A program made the translations under genes and the position numbers. A DNA stretch of 40,904 nucleotides from Prevotella brunnea (lineage in GTDB: Bacteria > Bacteroidota > Bacteroidia > Bacteroidales > Bacteroidaceae): assembly GCF_008016795.1 (NCBI RefSeq), contig NZ_SDIK01000024.1, positions 1 through 40,904 on the forward strand. The letters run 5' to 3'. Under the pieces are notes generated by a model that was not told where the DNA came from, made no database searches, and was given only the letters and a program-made list of their open reading frames with translations. This document shows positions 8,153 through 14,426 of this stretch, one piece after another; the stretch's first letter is position 1; the number at the start of each line of letters is the position of its first letter.

Positions 8153-8159
8153 ACGTTAC

Positions 8160-8744
8160 TTAGGTATTCCGACAGTTTATGGTATCTGTTTCGATGAAGC
8201 CGAATATGGTAAATTTGTAGCCGTAGGCACTGCGACAAGAGACACCTATGGCGAAGCATTGAAGAAAGTTATTCTCGAAATGGGGCAAAGCGTCAGCTAT
8301 TTCAGATATTTGTTAGGAGAGAAAAAGAATTGGCAGCCTTCTGAAAACTTTCATACATTACTGGATTTCGAAGACCATTCTATACTATATATAAAAAAAC
8401 CAGAACTGTGCGAGGTCTTCAAAATCTGGACGGAAACAAAGCCGACCAGAAAGATTGATTTTCTTGAAGAGTCTGCACGCTCAACCAAAGAGAACATCCG
8501 GCACATTACCAGCGTACTGAAGTCCAAAGGTTACAATGTATTAGTAAAAGACATCACGACTCCTGATGTAAATCAGGCAGGCTTCTATTGTCTGAGGGTT
8601 ATCGTTCCTCAATTAATACAAATGGGTGGTGCGTATTCCTTTTATTTCCTGGGCGGAAAAAGACTATATACGATACCGCAGGAACTAGGCTACAAATGCT
8701 ATCCTTTTGAAGAATTAAATGTATATCCACATCCATTCCCTTAA
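8160..8744 (+). pseudogene. YcaO-domain protein, C-terminal fragment
   Basis: About 194 residues of a YcaO protein follow directly from the ISAzo13 right end, beginning at the TTA duplicated by the IS. Visible features are LGIPTVYGICFDE, GTATRDTYGEALKKVILEMGQ (helix next to the ATP site), KDITTPDVNQAGFYCLRVIVPQ, and a C-terminus ending VYPHPFP, the proline-rich tail seen in azoline-forming YcaO cyclodehydratases. YcaO enzymes use ATP to turn Cys, Ser or Thr of a precursor peptide into azolines. The N-terminal half is absent from the window, so the gene cannot work as found. It is followed after 4 bases by a SagB-type dehydrogenase gene. Confidence 0.8.
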
Positions 8745-8748
8745 TAAT

Positions 8749-9633
8749 ATGAAAACAATAAAATCAAAAGCATTAATAGCAAGCTTAGATTCAGGACTAT
8801 ATGGAGCTAAAAATTTTGGTGAATCGTTGGCTTTGATTTTTAACGAGAATGTGAAATTTGATAAGTTTCTGATTCGCAAACAAGTTGAAAGTATCCAAAG
8901 TTTCTCCAATAAATACGTCCACCAACGCTCGTGCCAACCGTATAAAGTGTTTCCCACCAGCAAAGAGTATGATTTGAAACCTTATCTCAAAGAGATGCCT
9001 GGTAGTGAAAAAACCAATCTATTCAATATCCTTGCTAAGCGCCGTTCCGGAAGAGCCTATTCTCCTTACTCCATTTCGCTCAACGAGCTGGCGCTACTCT
9101 GCCATTATAGCTATGGAATTAGCGGAGAAGACTTTAATAAAGAATCAGAAGCTACGTTACGATTCAGAACGGTTCCATCTGCAGGTGCCTTATATCCACT
9201 TGAATTATACGTATATTTGAATACAAGTGTATTGCCTAAAGGAATTTACCATTATAGCCCCAATAAGTCAGTTCTCGAATTCATCAAAGAAGAAGATTAT
9301 ATGGAATATTTAAGAGAAAATCTCGTAGCAGAACCTTTCGTGGATTTGCAACATTGTAGTTGCGTGTTCTTCATCACGTCCTTCTTTGAGAGAGTACTTA
9401 TCAAATATGGCGACAGAGGCTACCGATTTATACTTCAGGAAGTTGGATTTTTAACTCAGAACATCTCGTTACTCGCCGAATTTCTCGAACTTGGCTCTTG
9501 CGTTCTGGGAAGCTACGTTGATGACAACATCAACCAGATCCTCTCTGCTGACGGAACCTTTGAAACTGTGCAAAATGTGATTGTAATTGGAAAAAACAAG
9601 GAGGTTCAAGATGACAATGTTACAAGCAAATAA
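8749..9633 (+). CDS. SagB-type FMN-dependent dehydrogenase
   Basis: The ATG at 8749 gives 294 residues and follows the ycaO stop by 4 bases. The C-terminal two thirds is a nitroreductase-like SagB/ThcOx domain: LAKRRSGRAYSPYSISLNELALLCHYSYGIS, FRTVPSAGALYPLELYVYL (FMN and substrate contact region) and the C-terminal GYRFILQEVGFLTQNISLLAEFLELGSCVLGSYVDD. In linear azol(in)e peptide pathways this enzyme oxidises YcaO-made azolines to azoles. The N-terminal ~85 residues are less conserved. Its 3' end overlaps the next gene by 23 bases, so the genes are translationally linked. It appears intact, although its YcaO partner is broken. Confidence 0.8.
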   Translation: MKTIKSKALIASLDSGLYGAKNFGESLALIFNENVKFDKFLIRKQVESIQSFSNKYVHQRSCQPYKVFPTSKEYDLKPYLKEMPGSEKTNLFNILAKRRSGRAYSPYSISLNELALLCHYSYGISGEDFNKESEATLRFRTVPSAGALYPLELYVYLNTSVLPKGIYHYSPNKSVLEFIKEEDYMEYLRENLVAEPFVDLQHCSCVFFITSFFERVLIKYGDRGYRFILQEVGFLTQNISLLAEFLELGSCVLGSYVDDNINQILSADGTFETVQNVIVIGKNKEVQDDNVTSK

Positions 9634-10483
9634 TATTTCTTTTTCGATTCAGGGTACTTCCATCCTGCGCAATGTATCGCTGGAAGTTAATCCTGGAGAA
9701 ATTGTAGCTCTATTAGGACAGAACGGTTCCGGAAAGACAACATTCATTGAGTTGTTGTGTAATATGATGAAATGTTCATCCGGCAATTTCGCATTTTTCG
9801 GAAAAGGCAACTTCGACCAGAACAAACAGAATATTGGTGTGCTTTGGGATAATCCGGTTATTTTCCCCATGTTAAAAGTCAAAGAAATAATCGGATTCAC
9901 TCGAAGAATCTATAACATATCGGAATTGCCACGAGACATCTACGATTTCCTTGAATTAGATAAGATAAAGAATAGGTTCTTTTATCAACTTTCAAAAGGG
10001 GAAAGAAAAAGGGTTGCCATTTTTTTGTCCGTATTACATAACCCGTCATTGTTGATTCTGGATGAACCGACCGCCGATCTCGATCCGATGATAAGGGAGG
10101 TTATCTGGAGGAATATTTTCAAAAGCAAAAACCGGGGTGTCCTGTTCACGACACATCTTTGGGAAGAAGCCGGAAAATATGCAACCAAAATCTATTTTAT
10201 CTACGAAGGGAAAATTATCTCGAAAGCATTGAGCCCGCAGGAATTGATAAATGAGTCGGCATATCAGCAAAAGATTGTCATCTCTAAAGAACTGTCCGGC
10301 ACTGATCCTTTTGAAAATGATGAAAATGTATTGGTCATCCCAGATGATAAATTCCTCAAAATATACTTGAAGAGAGAAGATACCAAAACATTACAAAAGG
10401 TTCAGACCCGAACCTACAATTTTTCACTTATGCCTGTTGAGTTAGAGGATATATATCAAATTTTAGTAATGATAAAAAAATAA
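9611..10483 (+). CDS. ABC transporter ATP-binding protein (3' end altered by MITE)
   Basis: The ATG at 9611 follows a strong AAGGAGG ribosome site and gives 290 residues. Motifs: Walker A LGQNGSGKTTFIELL, Q-loop near VLWDNPVIF, signature LSKGERKRVAIFL, Walker B LLILDEPTADLDP and switch histidine in FTTHLWEE. With the permease downstream it forms an ABC-2 type exporter, probably for the peptide product or for immunity. The last five residues VMIKK and the stop come from MITE 1, which inserted at a Leu codon. Without the MITE the frame would end in TKSER and its TGA would overlap the permease ATG, giving tight coupling that is now lost. Confidence 0.85.
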   Translation: MTMLQANNISFSIQGTSILRNVSLEVNPGEIVALLGQNGSGKTTFIELLCNMMKCSSGNFAFFGKGNFDQNKQNIGVLWDNPVIFPMLKVKEIIGFTRRIYNISELPRDIYDFLELDKIKNRFFYQLSKGERKRVAIFLSVLHNPSLLILDEPTADLDPMIREVIWRNIFKSKNRGVLFTTHLWEEAGKYATKIYFIYEGKIISKALSPQELINESAYQQKIVISKELSGTDPFENDENVLVIPDDKFLKIYLKREDTKTLQKVQTRTYNFSLMPVELEDIYQILVMIKK

Positions 10484-10613
10484 CTTGGTATTTTTTTCTC
10501 TCTCTCCATGAAACCATATAGTTCCATTTCTGGAGTTTTTCATCAATTGAATACACTGCTCAAGACCGATGCCTCGGCTCCGAAAATGTACCAAGTTATT
10601 TTTTAATCATTAC
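10466..10613. mobile_element. MITE 1, 148 bp, derived from the ISAzo13 element
   Basis: Ends GTAATGATAAAAAAATAACT (10466) and ...ATCATTAC (10613) are inverted repeats, flanked by TTA (10463-10465, 10614-10616). The inside keeps about 70 bp from each end of the ISAzo13 copy, including (on the minus strand) the last codons of its transposase gene (ATGGAACTATATGGTTTCAT), so it is an internal-deletion derivative that the intact transposase could mobilise. Confidence 0.8.
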
Positions 10614-10630
10614 TTAACAAAATCAGAAAG

Positions 10631-11353
10631 ATGAAAGTACTCATAGCTTCAATCTATTATCAATTGCTTTCTTCCATGAGAATCAAGCAAGCCGTATTTT
10701 TTACGGTGATATTTCCGGCATTTATTTTCCTTATATTTTCCAGTATATGGGGAATCAACAACAAAGAATATTGTGTATTCTTGCTGACGGGAATTTGCGC
10801 TATGACCATAGCCAGTGACGGATTATTCGCTATTGGCGGGGTTATCAAACAGTATTACACATCAGGAGTCATGAAGTTCATAAAAGTAATGCCTTACAAC
10901 ATCATTACTCATATTATCAGTTTGGTATTCAGCCGGATGATTTACATCCTGTTTTCTTTTGTAATACTGTTTATATTAGGTAGAGCCATATTTGGCGTGA
11001 CATTAAACGTGCCGCAATACCTTTCCATACTGTCAGGATCAATATTGGGATTAATAGAGTTTTCTTTCTTGGGCTTACTGCTCTCTTTCACCAACATGAA
11101 AGCTGAAAGCGAAAAAGGATTAATCAACATCATCTATTTTGGACTGATATTTTTAAGTGACACATTTTATCCGATGACAGAAATAAATCCCGTATTCGAA
11201 GGCATTGTGGAATTCTCCCCGATTACGCCCGTGTTGAAAGTTCTCAGAGGTGATTATACCTATACATTGTATTTGGCTTTGTGGGCCGCGGCTTTCATGA
11301 TAGCTTTCTATTTTTGTTTCAAAAGATTTCAAGTAAAAAGGAGTAAACAATGA
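10631..11353 (+). CDS. ABC-2 type transporter permease
   Basis: This 240-residue protein is almost wholly hydrophobic with about six predicted membrane segments (for example residues ~20-36, 46-66, 95-125, 130-155, 170-185 and 210-230). A periplasm-facing or amphipathic stretch near SDTFYPMTEINPVFEGIVEFSPITPVLKVLRGDYTY resembles the ABC-2 family pattern before the last membrane helix. It partners the ATPase gene upstream. The start overlaps the ancestral ATPase stop codon (ATGA at 10631-10634), showing that the two were one transcription and translation unit before MITE 1 inserted. Its end overlaps the next gene by 4 bases. Confidence 0.8.
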   Translation: MKVLIASIYYQLLSSMRIKQAVFFTVIFPAFIFLIFSSIWGINNKEYCVFLLTGICAMTIASDGLFAIGGVIKQYYTSGVMKFIKVMPYNIITHIISLVFSRMIYILFSFVILFILGRAIFGVTLNVPQYLSILSGSILGLIEFSFLGLLLSFTNMKAESEKGLINIIYFGLIFLSDTFYPMTEINPVFEGIVEFSPITPVLKVLRGDYTYTLYLALWAAAFMIAFYFCFKRFQVKRSKQ

Positions 11354-11883
11354 TCACATTTATAATTACTTTCATTATCCTGATGATGCTCCACGAACTG
11401 GCTCATGTATTGACAGCAAAGGCCGTAAATATGAAAATAGACAAAATAGGGGGCACTTGGAAACCTCTGCCTCATATTTATGTTTCTGTCATCAACGCAC
11501 AAGTGTCTAATAAAAAGAATTTTTTATTCCTGATAAGCGGCAATGCTATGACATGGTTCTTATTCGTTATGCTAATGATTTACGGAAGTATGTTCAAAGT
11601 CCCTTATCCGGTTTATATGGCATTCGCCACTCAACTGATTTTCGAAACGAATCCATTCTTCTCGGATTACACAAAATTATTTTGCTATTACAAATACATG
11701 AAATGGTTAAAATTACAACTCAAAGTAGGTAACAAATTAACTTACAAAGAAATAGAGGCTAACCGTTCATTTATTATTCAAAAATATATGTATAGCAATA
11801 TATGGTATTTGCAGTTCGTAGGCTGGGTATTTGTGGTGATTGCTCTATTATCACCTCACCTTTTACCTTCTATCATCCTGTGA
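11350..11883 (+). CDS. M50-like membrane metalloprotease homologue
   Basis: This 177-residue protein has an HExxH zinc motif (HELAH, residues 15-19) inside the first membrane helix, a second glycine-containing helix (FLISGNAMTWFLFVML, ~60-75), the segment ETNPFFSDYTKL (99-110) with a candidate third zinc ligand D106, and a last helix near 155-172. This layout matches small site-2-protease/M50 proteins found in peptide gene clusters. It starts 4 bases inside the permease gene, so it belongs to the operon. A role in precursor cleavage or self-protection is inference. The NPxxxD motif differs from the usual NPxPxxDG, so activity is not certain. Confidence 0.7.
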   Translation: MITFIITFIILMMLHELAHVLTAKAVNMKIDKIGGTWKPLPHIYVSVINAQVSNKKNFLFLISGNAMTWFLFVMLMIYGSMFKVPYPVYMAFATQLIFETNPFFSDYTKLFCYYKYMKWLKLQLKVGNKLTYKEIEANRSFIIQKYMYSNIWYLQFVGWVFVVIALLSPHLLPSIIL

Positions 11884-11928
11884 ATTGACATATATCTTTA
11901 ATTTATCAACTCGTTAAAAAGAAAAAAT

Positions 11929-12057
11929 ATGAAAAAGTTTATCGTTTTGTTTGTTACTTTCTTTGCCATTGCAACTATCACTACAAGTACGCATGCAACC
12001 GGTATGAACCGTAATTCTTCTGTCGGAACTCCAGAGAATATATTAAGTAATGATTAA
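11929..12057 (+). pseudogene. Secreted protein, N-terminal 40 residues, cut by MITE 2
   Basis: An ATG at 11929 opens a frame beginning MKKFIVLFVTFFAIATITT with a clear signal peptide and likely cleavage after THA. The frame runs into MITE 2 at 12047 and stops at 12057 after 42 codons, the last residues (SND) being MITE-encoded. The 3' part of the gene is not in the window: MITE 2 is also the outer end of the composite transposon. What the full protein was cannot be told. It lies 45 bases after the M50-like gene and probably belonged to the same operon. Confidence 0.5.
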
Positions 12058-12194
12058 AAAATAACTTGGTACATTTTCGGAGCCGAGGCATCGGTCTTGA
12101 GCAGTGTATTCAATTGATGAAAAACTCCAGAAATGGAACTATATGGTTTCATGGAGAGAGAGAAAAAAATACCAAGTTATTTTTTTATCATTAC
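12047..12194. mobile_element. MITE 2, 148 bp, right end of the composite transposon
   Basis: Same length and nearly the same sequence as MITE 1 but in opposite orientation; ends GTAATGATTAAAAAATAACT (12047) and ...ATCATTAC (12194). TAA lies on both sides (12044-12046, 12195-12197). It keeps the left ~70 bp of the ISAzo13 copy and its last ~65 bp (ATGGAACTATATGGTTTCAT). Confidence 0.8.
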
Positions 12195-12602
12195 TAAACA
12201 AGGGGTCAACGAGGCATGTATCATTTGCTTACATAAAGAGGTATTTATTGAAAAGTCAAAATGCAAGACAGAGGACTCTATACGGGCATAGTTTTTTTGT
12301 AACGCGAAATACGATTTAAGAATATTGCTCAAATAGCTTAACTGCCTTTCATCAAGTATATTATCAATTCTTCCTCCGTTATCTCTAAATCTTTTTTGTT
12401 GTAGAGTTGAAAAAATAGATGGTGATATATATAGAAAAGTATATTGACAGAAATCAATCAGAACTATTTTTCCATATCCAAGCCTATCAGTAGCTTGGGC
12501 ACTTTTTATATAAGGAGAATAATCACTGGTGGCTTGACTCCGGATACTCTGTGTGTTGTCGTCTGCCTCTTTTAACCCTTTTAAAATATCGAAAATCGTC
12601 AT
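12195..12602 (-). pseudogene. LuxR-type regulator, N-terminal part (severed by composite transposon)
   Basis: The first 136 codons of a regulator start at 12602 and end at the Leu codon TTA next to the transposon end. The segment GKIVLIDFCQYTFLYISPSIF followed ~55 residues later by LHFDFSINTSLCKQMIHASLTPCL fits the PAS-like sensor domain of Bacteroidota LuxR regulators (pattern V-I-D-F ... Y-V-S ... S-x-D-F ... N-x-K-L-T-P). Read-through into the MITE adds VMIKK and a stop. The C-terminal DNA-binding part is at 4784-5120; joined at TTA the protein would be about 247 residues. The gene is divergent from the RiPP precursor, 206 bases away, so it is the likely cluster regulator. Confidence 0.7.
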
Positions 12603-12673
12603 TCTATGGAGTTTTTTACGTGTTCACGTTTTTTGACTATATAATGTTACATGAAAGATTATATATTATCATA

Positions 12674-12681
12674 CAAAAGTA
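12674..12681 (-). promoter_or_regulatory. Minus-strand -7 box for the LuxR-type regulator
   Basis: The minus strand reads TACTTTTG here, about 70 bases upstream of the regulator start. The box lies inside the palindrome TCATAC-AAAA-GTATGA (12670-12685), a possible autoregulatory site. Confidence 0.45.
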
Positions 12682-12720
12682 TGATTTTGCAAGGAAACCT
12701 GCAAGAAAACATCGAAATTA

Positions 12721-12752
12721 TTTGAACTCAACTATATATTTTTCTAATTTTG
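12721..12752 (+). promoter_or_regulatory. Promoter of the RiPP precursor gene
   Basis: TTTG at 12721-12724 and TAATTTTG at 12745-12752 are separated by 20 bases, a good Bacteroidota promoter. The precursor ATG at 12809 follows after a ~50-base leader. Confidence 0.65.
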
Positions 12753-12808
12753 ACGACAAAAGAATGCAATGCCTGAAGCAGTAAGAAGGCGATTAAATGT
12801 TACATTAA

Positions 12809-12988
12809 ATGAAAAACCAAAAACTTTTTTCAGTTGAGGAATTATCCTTAATGGAGTCGCTTGAAGTCAAGGGTGGAGCTTCTGAAATGGCAGCCTCTCA
12901 GACAGGATGTTCTAACAATGTTGCCGGATGCGGATGTGATGTTATTATTGTGACAGATCAATCTCAACCGGGGGTACAACATGCTTAA
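12809..12988 (+). CDS. RiPP precursor peptide, GG-Bacteroidales type
   Basis: A 59-residue peptide, begins MKNQKLFSVEELSLMESLEV and then has KGG at residues 21-23. A short leader of this kind with a double-glycine site is the hallmark of the GG-Bacteroidales natural product precursors, which are modified by a SPASM radical SAM enzyme and cleaved after GG by a C39-type exporter. The predicted core is residues 24-59 with cysteines at 34, 41 and 43 (C-x6-C-x-C) in a Gly/Ala/Asn-rich setting (TGCSNNVAGCGCDV). Promoter upstream, terminator downstream, then maturase gene. Cysteine-based thioether links are a reasonable guess, but the modification is unknown. Confidence 0.85.
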   Translation: MKNQKLFSVEELSLMESLEVKGGASEMAASQTGCSNNVAGCGCDVIIVTDQSQPGVQHA

Positions 12989-13062
12989 TGAACAGTTCTA
13001 CATCATTTCAACGTGTACCTGAAGGTATTTCGTGGTAGATGATAATGAAACTTCAACACTTT

Positions 13063-13112
13063 AAGAGCCATATCGTTCATTACCATACTTGATATGGCTC
13101 TTTTATTTTTTT
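13063..13112 (+). terminator. Terminator between precursor and maturase genes
   Basis: AAGAGCCATATC (13063-13074) and GATATGGCTCTT (13091-13102) form a perfect 12-bp stem with a 16-base loop, followed by a T-rich tract. Partial termination would yield far more precursor mRNA than enzyme mRNA. Confidence 0.8.
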
Positions 13113-13140
13113 ACGGGATGTTAATTAAGTATTGTAATAT

Positions 13141-14418
13141 ATGAAAGCAAGTAATTATAACTATATAATATACCAAAATAACCAATCTTATTGGTACAAT
13201 GGGCTTGAACACACTTATTTTAAGCTTCCCAAGGATTTAGGGTTAAAAATAGAGAGGCTACTCACAGACAAAGAAAGAATTGAGTTCATCCCTAAAGTTC
13301 TAAAAGACAAGCTATCAGCAAGTGGTTTCATTGTGCCGGATAATACTGATGAGCTTTCAATAATTAGGAAAAGATATTGTGATTCAGTAAACAAGAAGAA
13401 CTATCTGTTAATCATTCTACCAACCTTGGATTGCAACTTTAAATGTTGGTATTGCATACAAAATCATATACCTTCAAGAATGTCGAAGAGTACAATGGAG
13501 AATGTGATGACACACATCAAATATATGATTGATGTACAGAATATAGAATCACTTCAAATCGAATGGTTTGGTGGTGAACCGTTAATGTACTTAAAACAAA
13601 TTATAAAGCCAATATGTGAATTCGCACAAAAAGAATGTGAGAAAAAAGGTGTAAAATATTCAACAACAGCTACATCAAATGGTTACTTCATTTTCCCCAA
13701 AAACATTCCATTAATTCAAAAACTTGGCATGACGCGGTTTCATATTACATTAGATGGACCCAAACAGAACCATGATAAAGTAAAATATCAGAAAGGTTGT
13801 GATTCTGCATTCGATCATGTTCTAAACAACATCAACCAATTGCTCAGCAATACAAAGGCTGTTAATATTCTATTGAGAATTAACTATACTGACGAGAATC
13901 TAAATTATGAAATAGTAGATCAAATCAACCATCACATTACAATGGCTAATCGGGGAAGAATAACGATTACCCCCAAAAAAGTATGGCAAGAAAAGGTAAG
14001 GAAAGATAGATATAAAGACATCGGAGAACTTCTTAATTTATTTGAACAATCTGGTTATAACACAATACGTCTGGACGTTATCACAAACTTCGTTCCATGT
14101 TACGCTAGTCGTAAGTATTATAATGCCATTAATTTTAATGGTGATGTTATAAAATGTACGGCATGCAATGATTTGTATGAGAACAAAACTCATGGCATTA
14201 TTCAAAACGATGGTTCTATTTCTTGGAACATGGATTTTATCAGAAAATATGAGGTGAAATCCTTTGAGAATAAACGGTGCTTACAATGCAAACAACTTCC
14301 AATTTGTATGGGGGTGTGTCCAAGGGATAATGAATATGTAAATGCGTGTAAATTCGATGGAATGGATATCAATTTGGAAGATTCGATGGTAAATTACATT
14401 GATTCAATGTGTAAATAA
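13141..14418 (+). CDS. SPASM-domain radical SAM peptide maturase (GG-Bacteroidales type)
   Basis: The 425-residue enzyme has the radical SAM cluster motif C98-x3-C102-x2-C105 (LDCNFKCWYCIQ), the GGEP SAM-binding motif at 144-147 (EWFGGEPLM), and a C-terminal SPASM domain with Cys 320, 339, 342, 380, 383, 389, 393 and 403, enough for two auxiliary iron-sulfur clusters. The N-terminal ~75 residues probably form the precursor-recognition domain. By family it installs a radical-derived crosslink or epimerization on the precursor at 12809. It starts 152 bases after the precursor gene and is followed after 8 bases by the outer-membrane protein gene. It is AT-rich compared with that neighbour. Confidence 0.9.
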   Translation: MKASNYNYIIYQNNQSYWYNGLEHTYFKLPKDLGLKIERLLTDKERIEFIPKVLKDKLSASGFIVPDNTDELSIIRKRYCDSVNKKNYLLIILPTLDCNFKCWYCIQNHIPSRMSKSTMENVMTHIKYMIDVQNIESLQIEWFGGEPLMYLKQIIKPICEFAQKECEKKGVKYSTTATSNGYFIFPKNIPLIQKLGMTRFHITLDGPKQNHDKVKYQKGCDSAFDHVLNNINQLLSNTKAVNILLRINYTDENLNYEIVDQINHHITMANRGRITITPKKVWQEKVRKDRYKDIGELLNLFEQSGYNTIRLDVITNFVPCYASRKYYNAINFNGDVIKCTACNDLYENKTHGIIQNDGSISWNMDFIRKYEVKSFENKRCLQCKQLPICMGVCPRDNEYVNACKFDGMDINLEDSMVNYIDSMCK

Positions 14419-14426
14419 TTTATATT

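Larger units (their letters stand above)
5124..8159 (+). mobile_element. ISAzo13-family insertion sequence, interrupted by IS1380-family element
   Basis: Left end at 5124-5148 and right end at 8135-8159 are inverted repeats of about 25 bp (GTAATGATTAAAAAATAACT... against ...AGTTATTTTTTAAACGTTAC), differing at three positions. Removing the IS1380 insertion and one TTTAA copy leaves about 1,437 bp with one transposase gene, a normal size for ISAzo13. Flanks differ (TAA left, TTA right), explained by the composite move described for 5124-12194. The right end lies inside the ycaO fragment. Confidence 0.75.
5124..12194. mobile_element. Composite transposon (ISAzo13 left end to MITE right end) carrying a partial YcaO operon
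   Basis: The outermost ends are GTAATGATTAAAAAATAACT (left, 5124) and its near-complement ending ATCATTAC (right, 12194). Both are flanked by TAA (5121-5123 and 12195-12197), while the internal right end of the full IS (8159) is flanked by TTA, so the outer pair is the matching pair. The insertion splits a LuxR-type regulator gene. Contents in order: ISAzo13 copy with nested IS1380, YcaO 3' fragment, SagB-like dehydrogenase, ABC ATPase, MITE 1, ABC permease, M50-like protein, short secreted ORF, MITE 2. An alternative is IS insertion with adjacent rearrangement, but the matching TSD and the two regulator halves favour a single transposition. Confidence 0.7.

Noticed and set aside
8719..8748. 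Upstream start for the SagB-type dehydrogenase
   Set aside because: The extension lies inside the ycaO end; the ATG at 8749, just after the ycaO stop, is more natural.
12104..12319. Plus-strand ORF of 71 residues across MITE 2
   Set aside because: Its start is the remnant of the ISAzo13 transposase end inside the MITE and the rest is antisense to the regulator fragment.
12989..13062. A second precursor peptide between the first precursor and the terminator
   Set aside because: No frame of useful length with a double-glycine leader or cysteines is present.
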